Assembly (NCBI GenBank): GCA_900128395.1
Contig: LT649817.1
Coordinates: forward strand, 1-13,191
Direction of reading: 5' to 3'
Origin: Stramenopiles sp. TOSAG23-2
Lineage: Eukaryota; Sar
DNA: 13,191 nt
Shown here piece after piece: positions 1 through 7,757 of the stretch. The notes beneath the pieces are model-generated. The model did no database searches. It was not told the origin of the DNA and saw only the letters and a list, made by a program, of their open reading frames with translations. A program made the position numbers and the translations under genes. Within the stretch, counting starts at the first letter, position 1. Each line of letters opens with the position of its first letter.

Positions 1-94
1 GTAATAATTTTTTTACGACACACTATACGTGTAATGGTGTCTCCCCCTTAATTACATGCTTCACGTGAGAACCACACACCTGCTAAAATATAAA

Positions 95-166
95 AGCTGA
101 GCTACGTAGCTGGCTGGGCTGGCCCGGCTGGCTAGCTCAGCTACATGTAGAGCTAGCTCTAGCTAC
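95..166. repeat. GC-rich cluster of nested palindromes
   Basis: Several perfect palindromes lie together in otherwise AT-rich DNA: agctacgtagct (100-111), ctacatgtag (141-150) and tagagctagctcta (148-161). The 10-base arms agctgagcta (95-104) and tagctcagct (133-142) are exact reverse complements, and between them gggc (116-119) can pair with gccc (122-125). The hexamer agctac occurs at 100, 139 and 161. The segment could form a cruciform or hairpin or be the remnant of a small mobile or satellite-like element. No coding or RNA-gene identity is evident. Confidence 0.55.
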
Positions 167-990
167 TCTGTACCACCGTACGCACCGCATACCACCTAAT
201 AAAAGCACAAAAGTATATGAGATAATTTTTAAAATTAAGGTATAATTAGTAAATGACCGTTTGGTACATTACACAGCAAGGGAATTCAGAATCTCCAATG
301 ACCGAAAAAGTTTTGCAAGCAATAACTCCAAAAATCCAACTTTTTTATTAAAGCGATTTTAAAGAGGCACCACAGACAATACCAAGGTAGCGCAAAAATT
401 TTTGTGCCACACACTATACAGACTAAAAGATTTACTCTCCCAGTTCAACATTGCTCTTCCATGTCAACCAACACACACATACTAAATATACAAAAATATT
501 TTTTTCATAAAAAGAACAAAATGCGCACTAACTGAGATATGTTCCAATTTACATACCGACTGGTAATCGATAACCCACTTTACTTTTGATGTAATTGCAT
601 ACCGGAAGTATTTTTTGCAATTCGATTAAGGTTTATAGGCGGATTTATGGGAATTTAGTACATTTATTGAAACATAATTTTACAACATTAGTATTCTGTA
701 TTTAAAAACAATAGAAAACATAAATTATTTACGTTTCATATATAAATAAAGAGATTGTAACATTAAATTGCTCATATATACTTATTTAATGTTCTTGAGA
801 GTGCTTGTTAGTGACGTAATGAATGCATTAAATGTCTTTATTAAGGTATATGTGAAAATCCATTGTGCGAAATTGTGTACAAATTTCCGATAGAATTTTT
901 GTTGTAATAATATGTAGTCTATAAATCCTACTTAGAACCCATAATATTCACCCTGTAATTATCTTAATTTGTGAAGGCCACAGTACGAGG

Positions 991-1072
991 AGCTATACAT
1001 ATAGTACTATTACACTACCTGGTAATACTGGAATACCAGGGAATACTATTATTATAGGTACTATGAATAGCT
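991..1072. repeat. Long imperfect inverted repeat
   Basis: The outer arms agctat (991-996) and atagct (1067-1072), a middle pair containing atagtac on the left and gtactat on the right, and the inner arms cctggta (1018-1024) and taccagg (1034-1040) are reverse complements in the correct nested order. The whole can fold into an interrupted stem about 30 bases deep with a short loop. It lies roughly 250 bases upstream of the GYF-protein ATG. It might be a short non-autonomous transposon remnant or a structural element of the promoter region. I see no flanking target-site duplication. Confidence 0.45.
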
Positions 1073-1318
1073 AGGCACCTGGCTAGGAAATAACAAAAAA
1101 AAAATGAATAACCAGAAGAATATATATTTAATATAGATAATAAATAATAATAATACACATAATATCAGACTTAGTTAGGAATAGAAGTATTTATAAAATA
1201 TATAAAACAGAGTTAAAGGAGAAAAAATTCACCAAAAGGGTAACAACAATAAGTGGGGGAAAATAAGTACATAGATACATAAACACGTGAATACATATAT
1301 CACTACATATATATAAAT

Positions 1319-2638
1319 ATGTCAAGAAATGCGTTTGCACAACTTGACTCAGACGAATCAGATAATGAAGATATGAAAACAGACAACAATGTTGGGAATA
1401 CGGAAGAGGATGCAAATAGTGTTGGTGAAACTAATAATATCAACAACGATAGTAGCAACGCCAGAAAAACGAAAATGTCATTAAAGGCGCAATGGGAACG
1501 AAGCAGCAGTCGAGGGCAATATTCACCTTCGAGAAGTTCACACAAAACAGCTGATATTAAAAAAGAATTTGCTGCGTTTGGACAGTCAACATCAATATCA
1601 AATCGAAACAGAGTAAGATATAGTAAAGAGGATATTCTAGCTTTGTATAAGGATAACCTTGAAAAGCCAGTAGATGTAAAGGGTGTACCAAAACTTATAG
1701 TTGGGGACTGTTTAAAGCCAGTAGTTCTAAAACCAATGGGTTATGAAGAGTTAAATGGTATCTGGGATTTTCACTTGTCTAAAAGACAAGGTAGACGCGG
1801 TGGAAACAATACACGTTTTCAAAGAAATACGGGTAACCAACGTGGTAATAACGATGCGCGAAGGGCTAGAAGCGATGGTAGTCTTAGTGGGCAAAATGAC
1901 AGATGGGGTGGCAGAAATGATAGTAATCGTAGTAACAATAATACTGATCGTTCAGGTGGGCGTTGGGGAAGACTTGACGGAAGTGATGGCAATAATAGGA
2001 ACAACAACAACAATGCTACTTTTGGCGGTAACGAATGGCGTCGTGGGCAAAAGCCCCAAGTTTCAAATCGCAATCGTAATGATATGAACAACGAGGATAC
2101 ATTCGGGGATGGCATGCTGGGCGTTGGTGGTGCAGATAATAATACTTTTGAAGATTTTGCAGCTAATTCAGCCAAATTTGAGCAAGAAATGGCTAATTTA
2201 AGAAAGAATGCAGGCATGGGATTGAAAATGTCTGTTGATAGCCAAGGCGATAAATTCGGTGGTGCCTTAGAAAAAGATTCTTCATCAACAACTATACGTG
2301 CTAACAACAATGATTTAAATAGTAATAGTAGTCTTAACAACCCATCACCATCGTTACAGCCTTTGTCACAACCATTGGATGCACATGCTTTGGAATTGCA
2401 AATGCAACGACAACAAGCACAAGTAAGGGAGGAGCAAACTAAGAGGCAACAACAGCAACAAGAAATGATGCGTAGGAGGCAAGAGGAAGAAAGGCAAAGG
2501 CAACAGTTAGAAATGCAACAAAGACAACAACAATTGCAACGGCAGCAAGAAGATCACAGACGTCAACAAGCATTCTTGTATCAACAGCAGCAACAAAGAA
2601 TGCAACAAGAAGCGCGTTTACGACAACAACAATTTCAA

Positions 2639-2676
<38 letters not shown>

Positions 2677-4426
2677 ACAACAGCAATTTGGCGACGATTG
2701 GTATTATCAAGATCCACAAGGTCGTGTTCAGGGACCATTTAATTCCGACGATATGAGAGATTGGTATCAAAATGGATATTTTAAACCAAATTTACCAGTT
2801 CGCCAAGGTAATAATAATAGGCCGTTTATTCAGTTAGCAGTTCTTTATCCAGACTTAAGACGTGCTTTTCAAAGCCGTCCTCAAATACACCAACAACAAC
2901 AACGCGGTAATGCTCACCAAGTGACACAGCAACAGATGAGAATGAGGCAGCAACAAATGCAACAGCAACAACAAATGCAACAGCAACAACAACAGATGCA
3001 GCAGCGTCAACAGCAAGAGCAGCAACAATTAGAACGAGAGCGACAAGAGCAGCGACAAAGGGAGGAGGAGCAATTGCGCGCCCAAGCAGAGAGACAGCGT
3101 CAAGAAGCGCAGCGTGCTGAAGAAGAGCGGAGGCTAGATGTTGAAGGGCGCCGAAAAGAAGAGCAAGAAAGAGCGAAAATGGAACAGCAGCGTAAACTCG
3201 CGGAAGCACAGGCCGCTCAAGCCCGTCGTATACAAGAAGAAGAAATACGTAGGCAAAAGGCAGAGGCGGAAAAGGCGCGTTTGTTGTTGGAACAGCAGAG
3301 AATTGCGCAAGCAAATGCGTGGGGTGGTAATAATGATAAAAAAGGCACGTCGAAAGCGAAAAAATCATTAGAGGAAATTCAAAGGGAAGAGGCTATTCGT
3401 ATGCAGCAACAAAAAGCACAGCAAGAGGCATCTAATCCAATACGGCCTGGTGGTACATGGGGCCAAAGCGCGACTAACAAAAACGATAGTGGTAACACTA
3501 GTAACAATAGTGAATCTGCGCCTCGGAAAAAGAGCATGGTTGAAATTCAAATGGAAGAAGCTGCGGCTGCTGCAAAAAGACAACAACAACAGCAACAACA
3601 GCAACAAATGAATCAGCAACAATCATATTCCTCCTCTAGCAATAATAACAATAGTAGCATACAACAAGATAATAATGGAGGTGTATGGGGAGGCGGTAAA
3701 AAGTCGCAACCAAAAAAATCTTTAGAAGAAATTCAAAGAGAGGAAGCAATGCGTGTACAGCAACAAAGGGCACAGCGTGGTACTGGCCAGCCCTCACGTG
3801 GTGGGAGTGGCGGTGGCTTAACTATGGCAGAACGTTTGGCTTCAAAACATGGCGTAAGCGGACCGAGTAGCGTCTTGTATGATAATAATAGCAACAACGG
3901 TGGTAATGGGGGTGCAATGACTTCACAATTAAAGCAACTATTGGGTGTGCAATCACCTGGCCGTCCAACTCAACATCGCTCTGTGAATAACAGCAACAAC
4001 GGTCCGTGGCAAAATACTGGATCTAGATCACAGCAACAAGCTCAATACTACCAACAAAATAAGAACCAGGGGCGACAACAACAAGCCAACACAGCCGGTC
4101 AAACTTTTTGGGGAAACACTGATGGTAGTAGCAATAATGCAAATGCTGGTGGTCATAGTAGTTCCCAAGCAAACGATGCGTTGGGATCTGGCGCCGAATT
4201 AAATGCTGATATGCGACAGTGGGCTACAGGCGAAATGCAGAAAATAAAAGGAAATTCAGATTTAACTTTGGTCTCGTTCTGTATGACGTTATCATCGAAT
4301 TCTGAAATAAGAGAATATATGCGTGACGTTTTAGGCAGTACTCCACAAGTTTCATCCTTTGCATCTGAATTTATAAGAAGAAAAAACAAAATTGGTGGTA
4401 AAAAAAAGCGTGGGAAGAAAAGGTAA
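1319..4426 (+). CDS. GIGYF: GIGYF/PERQ-type GYF domain protein (predicted translational repressor)
   Basis: This 1035-residue protein has GIGYF family architecture. GIGYF proteins bind proline-rich ligands and recruit the cap-binding protein 4EHP and decay factors to silence or rescue mRNAs in the cytoplasm. A motif near the N terminus, YSKEDILAL from residue 101, fits the YX4L-hydrophobic 4E-binding pattern with Ile in place of Leu. RGG/N-rich sequence follows (about 155-255), then Q/R/E-rich helices (355-435) and a pure Q17 tract (440-456). The GYF domain spans about 459-513, with W461, the GPF triplet, and a W..NGYF end. Asp at the diagnostic position, where CD2BP2 has Trp, makes it SMY2-type. 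Long charged helices (about 520-670) lead to three KKSxxEIQxEEA repeats and a C-terminal conserved region (about 962-1022) ending in a Lys/Arg tail. The ATG is the first after an in-frame TAA at 1280 and has A at -3. No intron is seen. Family assignment is firm; function is inferred. Confidence 0.88.
2636..2686 (+). repeat. PolyQ-encoding CAA/CAG microsatellite (17 codons)
   Basis: Seventeen consecutive glutamine codons, mixed CAA and CAG, encode residues 440-456 directly before the GYF domain. Shorter CAA/CAG runs recur at about 2895-3050 and 3580-3620. The mixture of codons should slow expansion compared with a pure CAG run, but the tract is a likely site of length polymorphism. Human GIGYF2 is also Q-rich, though its Q tracts lie nearer the C terminus. 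Confidence 0.9.
3359..3748 (+). other. Three-copy EIQ repeat inside the GYF protein
   Basis: A short module is repeated three times: KKSLEEIQREEA (residues 681-692), KKSMVEIQMEEA (737-748) and KKSLEEIQREEA (799-810). A Trp-Gly pair (AWGG, TWGQ, VWGG) precedes each copy, and a Q-rich run follows it. Human GIGYF2, as I recall it, carries two related sites (SLAEIQ and SLLEIQ), each also following a Trp-Gly. The pattern is therefore ancestral, with an extra copy here. It probably forms short helical segments presented to partners; the partner is unknown to me. Confidence 0.7.
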
Positions 4427-4863
4427 AAAAGACATTTGATGAATGTATCATTATCATACTTTTTGTATGGTAGTTTCGAGAGGTTAAATTGAATAATATA
4501 TATTATACATATTATTGATGGTTAAAATCTAAGTTATAATAATTTTACACGCACTTCTCGTGCTAAGTAATATGCTCAAATACTCAATCTCAAGAATAAT
4601 ACGGGTCGTATTACTATCCTATGATAATTCCTACTCTTCAAAAGAATACAATAACTGAGGGACAATAATATCTATCTCACCAAACTGAAAGATGGACAAT
4701 ACGTACACTCTAAAAAAGCACGAGTAAAGTTTCTATCCTTCCATAACGCACTCGTTGAATGGGTTGGACGTCGGTTTCACTCGAAAACAGGGATGTTATC
4801 GATGCAAAGGATCCTGTTGTATAATATCTATCTTACACTAGTGCATCAATATTCTCATAACCT
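4427..4863. other. Convergent intergenic spacer (3' regions)
   Basis: The spacer lies between two convergent stop codons and must hold both 3' untranslated regions. It is AT-rich, with two small hairpins: catac/gtatg around ttttt (4455-4469), and taatacg/cgtatta around ggt (4597-4613). Neither has the T-run context that would matter in bacteria, and a role in 3' end formation cannot be claimed. No gene or RNA was recognised. Confidence 0.5.
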
Positions 4864-7233
4864 TTACTGTACTGCCCAAAGTTTATACGATATTACGAAT
4901 AATTCCGTTTCGTTTGGATAGATTTCTTGAATCGCGTTTTTCAATTCCAACAATGTCATATTTTCTTGCTTCGCATGTTTTTCATCTAAATCACTAAAAT
5001 GAACTTTCTCAATATGAAGGATTTTCAGTTTACAAAACCAAGTTTTCTCTTCATACGTGTATACGTCTACTATTGAGTCCTTCTCATAATAATTTTCACT
5101 TTTGTCACGGATAGTAATAGTTTTCTTCCCCAACAAGATGTTATTTTGAAAATGTTGAAAAAATGTCATCTTACTCAACTTTTCGACCTTATCATATGAT
5201 TTTGGTGCTTTCCCATCACCTTCGGCATTAAAATCATACATTTGTATATAGTTTAATATTTTATGGTATACCTTACAGTAATTTGCATGTTTGCCATTTA
5301 TGAATTGTTCAACATTCACGTTTAAAATCTTTTTATTACATGCACGTCCTACGCCGCATATATCGTAGGATTGTAATGTAGCACGGCATAAAAATGGCAA
5401 TAGCCAATCCTTTTCACTGTAACAATTATATATGTTTCGTCCCACAACTGTTACCATAGTTTCCCAAGTTTTCTTATTGTTCGGTAATGGACACCCAATC
5501 AAAACAACTTCATCTACAATTCCGCGACCTTGTTCTCCACGCTCGTACAAAATTTCTAAGCAGCGATAAATGGTCCATCCACTTAAGGAATAGCCTATAA
5601 GGGTAACAGGTCTCTTGCCTGTTAGCTTATTATCTAATAGAACATCTGCTAGAATTTCTCCTGCCTTCTCGGCCTTGTTGCAAGAAATGGACCACGGGTT
5701 GTCAACCATATCAGAGGCCTTCAATAAATATGCAGGCCAAGTAAATGATGTCATCAACGCTGCAAATACTGTTTGCTGCAAAGCAAATGTGCCTGCATAC
5801 ATGGCAATCTCGGTTCTTATCCAGTATTTAATTGCTTTTGCCAATTGCTCCAAGTCCTCAGTTTCAAATTCTAATTTATACGTTTCACATTTAGAATATT
5901 CTAACAATTTAATTGATTGGTATTGAATCATTTCAGACGTAGGTTTGCTTTGTTTCATCACCTTATCCACTTCGCTTGCCTTACGTTTCACTTTATTATT
6001 ATTATTCCCTTTATAAATACTATCCACATTTAGTTTTGTATCCTTTCCAATCTCGTTGGTTTTTAATTCATCATCATTTTGTTTTTGAATGTCTACATTT
6101 ACGATCGACTCTGTATTGTCATCATTCTCAGCAGTGATAGTACCCAACATCTCATCCGTTTCAAATTCATGAGCCCATCCTCTTACACAAATACATAAAG
6201 TAACGGAATGGTCCTTGGAATTACTAATGTTTATATTTTTTTTTGTAGAATTATATTCTTCATCATTGTATTCTTGTTCGCTTGATGCATTATTTGAAAT
6301 TTGCCTCTTTTGCTCCACCTTGATAAATTCTAGATGCTTTAAATCAGCCATCCTTTTGTTAATTTTATAAGCTGTTAATGAAGCCCCTGAAACGCCAAAT
6401 AAAGTGGTCAAAACCATTCCATTCGATGCAAGAAAAGTTCCTATTGCTGCTGCCCCACCACCAATGACTGCAGTTGACCCTAATGCTGTAAATCCAGCTG
6501 CAACTGCTGGTGCAGCCAGTCCACCGGTCAACAACAATGCTGCCCCACCAACTACTGCAGCAGCCCCAGCTCCAATCTTCCTCTTCCAATTCCAATTCGA
6601 TGCAAGTTGTTCTTTTCTTTTTTGTATATTATCATCTTCATTGCTTAACATTTCAATACTTTTGTTTGATAATAAAAGTTCACAAAATTCATCCTCGCAG
6701 CTCTTTATATATGTTTGTGGTATCGATACACTCTGGCATAAGTAATATATAGCCGCGCGTACTCTAGCATCATATCCTTCGTTTGCTAAAAATATAAAAC
6801 GCAAAACCGACACTATAAAGTAACGTGTATGACTTTGTAGGTTTTCTTGGTTTAAAGATAAAAGGAATGGTTCTGGCTTGACGCCATTATTTTTTATTAA
6901 CAAGGGTTCAATGGATATAAAGTCATTATCGTCTAACTCCAGGAATCCACATATATTTTTAAGTATCTGACTACAAAATTGTTTATCAATTTCATCTTTA
7001 ATACACTTCGATAGACAAATACAAAAAACGTTTCCAAATATTTTTTTTTCTTGTCTCGTTAAGTTATTATAATTTTCTGCATATAGTGGGATATCAATAA
7101 CTGATTCAATATTTTCATCCTGAGGTTTTGTTATACTACTATTTTTATTATCCTTCTTGTGATAGTTGTTCGGATCCATAACTCTAGACGACCGTTGCTT
7201 TCCATTGTTTTCTCCAAACGCTAATGATGCCAT
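4864..7233 (-). CDS. DUF726/TMCO4-like membrane alpha/beta-hydrolase fused to a YqfB-type ASCH domain
   Basis: This 789-residue, apparently two-enzyme protein starts at an ATG with A at -3 and G at +4. Residues 1-40 are polar. A helical N-terminal part (about 45-210) leads to a Gly/Ala-rich hydrophobic block (217-290) typical of DUF726 proteins (human TMCO4, yeast Mil1), probably two membrane-inserted helices. The hydrolase core opens with SVTLCICVRGW (343-353), is interrupted by a polar low-complexity insert (about 363-435), and continues to about 665. Its nucleophile elbow is VTLIGYSLSGW, with Ser549. Asp609 (EKDW) and His649 (GKHANY) are candidate triad partners. After a linker, residues 689-785 match E. 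coli YqfB, the N4-acetylcytidine amidohydrolase, along its length. Lys704, Thr707 and Glu757 sit at the positions of the E. coli catalytic Lys21, Thr24 and Glu74. Domain calls are firm. The hydrolase substrate is unknown, and the fusion is unusual to my knowledge. Confidence 0.85.
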   Translation of the reverse strand: MASLAFGENNGKQRSSRVMDPNNYHKKDNKNSSITKPQDENIESVIDIPLYAENYNNLTRQEKKIFGNVFCICLSKCIKDEIDKQFCSQILKNICGFLELDDNDFISIEPLLIKNNGVKPEPFLLSLNQENLQSHTRYFIVSVLRFIFLANEGYDARVRAAIYYLCQSVSIPQTYIKSCEDEFCELLLSNKSIEMLSNEDDNIQKRKEQLASNWNWKRKIGAGAAAVVGGAALLLTGGLAAPAVAAGFTALGSTAVIGGGAAAIGTFLASNGMVLTTLFGVSGASLTAYKINKRMADLKHLEFIKVEQKRQISNNASSEQEYNDEEYNSTKKNINISNSKDHSVTLCICVRGWAHEFETDEMLGTITAENDDNTESIVNVDIQKQNDDELKTNEIGKDTKLNVDSIYKGNNNNKVKRKASEVDKVMKQSKPTSEMIQYQSIKLLEYSKCETYKLEFETEDLEQLAKAIKYWIRTEIAMYAGTFALQQTVFAALMTSFTWPAYLLKASDMVDNPWSISCNKAEKAGEILADVLLDNKLTGKRPVTLIGYSLSGWTIYRCLEILYERGEQGRGIVDEVVLIGCPLPNNKKTWETMVTVVGRNIYNCYSEKDWLLPFLCRATLQSYDICGVGRACNKKILNVNVEQFINGKHANYCKVYHKILNYIQMYDFNAEGDGKAPKSYDKVEKLSKMTFFQHFQNNILLGKKTITIRDKSENYYEKDSIVDVYTYEEKTWFCKLKILHIEKVHFSDLDEKHAKQENMTLLELKNAIQEIYPNETELFVISYKLWAVQ
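4867..5169 (-). other. yqfB: YqfB-like ASCH domain within the fusion (predicted N4-acetylcytidine amidohydrolase)
   Basis: Residues 689-789 of the fusion begin MTFFQHFQ and contain GKKTITIRD (702-710) and EKHAKQENMTLLELK (751-765), which nearly copy the matching blocks of E. coli YqfB. By eye, against the E. coli sequence as I recall it, nearly half of about 98 aligned positions are identical with only trivial gaps. YqfB hydrolyses N4-acetylcytidine and related N4-acylcytosine compounds to the free base or nucleoside plus the acid. The whole bacterial length is present (about 100 residues), so this is a complete domain and not a fragment. Met689 falls exactly at the domain edge and could be the former start of a standalone gene. 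Confidence 0.85.
6364..6585 (-). other. Gly/Ala-rich membrane segment of the DUF726 protein
   Basis: Residues 217-290 follow the basic WNWKRK lead-in and form a long run of Gly, Ala, Val and Leu with no acidic residue, ending at the basic KINKRMADLK. The TGGLAAPAVAAG core is characteristic of the DUF726/TMCO4 family. The length suits two closely spaced membrane helices or a re-entrant hairpin, placing the downstream hydrolase and ASCH domains on one side of a membrane. Which membrane cannot be read from the sequence, and no N-terminal signal peptide is seen. Confidence 0.7.
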
Positions 7234-7757
7234 TATTTCTGAACTCTTCGTATTTTATTTTATAATATACAACAAAAATTATGGACAACTAATGTATCTA
7301 TTTTTATATTAAATAGCTACTGTGATATTTTGATTTATTTCAACTACTTATAATCCTTTAATTGCTTCTGTTTTGCAACTATTAATTCATTAATTTATAT
7401 CGTTAGTCGTCTAAAGGGATAATAAATTTAGTATTTAAATTTTCGAATTTTTTCTGTTATGTGCTTAGCATATTTATTAGTAATAATAATATTCGTAGTA
7501 TTTTTTACCATGGGAAAAGTAATAATATTATTAATAATATTTAAACTTTAAAGATTTTAACCTAGATAATATCTTTATATTTATCTTTTATCTTTAATAT
7601 TTCAGTTCAGTGAGATAGATATATTATTGTCTCAGTTATTGATTCTTTCTGGAGAGTAGGGATTATCACGAGTGAATTAAAAATATTATTCAAAAGTTTA
7701 TGCATTCATTTCATTTATAAATATTTTATATAAAAAATATATTTATCTCTCTTGTTT
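7234..7757. other. AT-rich spacer between the DUF726 fusion and the parvulin gene
   Basis: The spacer holds the promoter/leader of the downstream fusion gene and the 3' region of the parvulin gene; both genes are on the minus strand. It is almost entirely A/T. A perfect 18-base palindrome, aatattattaataatatt, lies at 7524-7541, but in such biased sequence it may be chance. No RNA gene or coding frame is recognised. Confidence 0.5.

Larger units (their letters stand above)
1..1318. other. Gene-free AT-rich region upstream of the GYF-protein gene
   Basis: I find no convincing coding region here on either strand. Open frames are short, low in complexity and resemble no family I know. The stretch has a GC-rich palindromic island (about 95-166), a near-palindrome at 390-407, and a long imperfect inverted repeat at 991-1072. 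The last 100-200 bases should hold the promoter and leader of the following gene. An in-frame TAA at 1280-1282 closes the reading frame upstream of its ATG. No tRNA, rRNA or clear TATA box could be assigned. The motif tcacgtga at 61-68 contains a CACGTG box, but it lies too far from any start to assign a role. Confidence 0.6.

Noticed and set aside
1-1318. tRNA or other structured RNA gene
   Set aside because: No T-loop or anticodon-arm pattern was found in this or other spacers by reading; the palindromes do not form a cloverleaf.
1755-2340. Alternative-frame ORFs on both strands inside the GYF gene
   Set aside because: They lie within the long in-frame gene and have the repetitive, hydrophobic composition of shadow translations of N/R/Q-rich codons.
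2439-3622. Minus-strand Val/Ala/Leu-rich ORFs opposite the GYF gene
   Set aside because: These are antisense readings of CAA/CAG-type repeats, not membrane proteins.
4455-4613. Small hairpins as transcription terminators
   Set aside because: The stems are 5-7 base pairs and the context is eukaryotic; intrinsic terminators are not expected.
7524-7541. Perfect 18-base palindrome aatattattaataatatt
   Set aside because: It is composed only of A and T in a nearly pure A/T spacer, where such palindromes are expected by chance.
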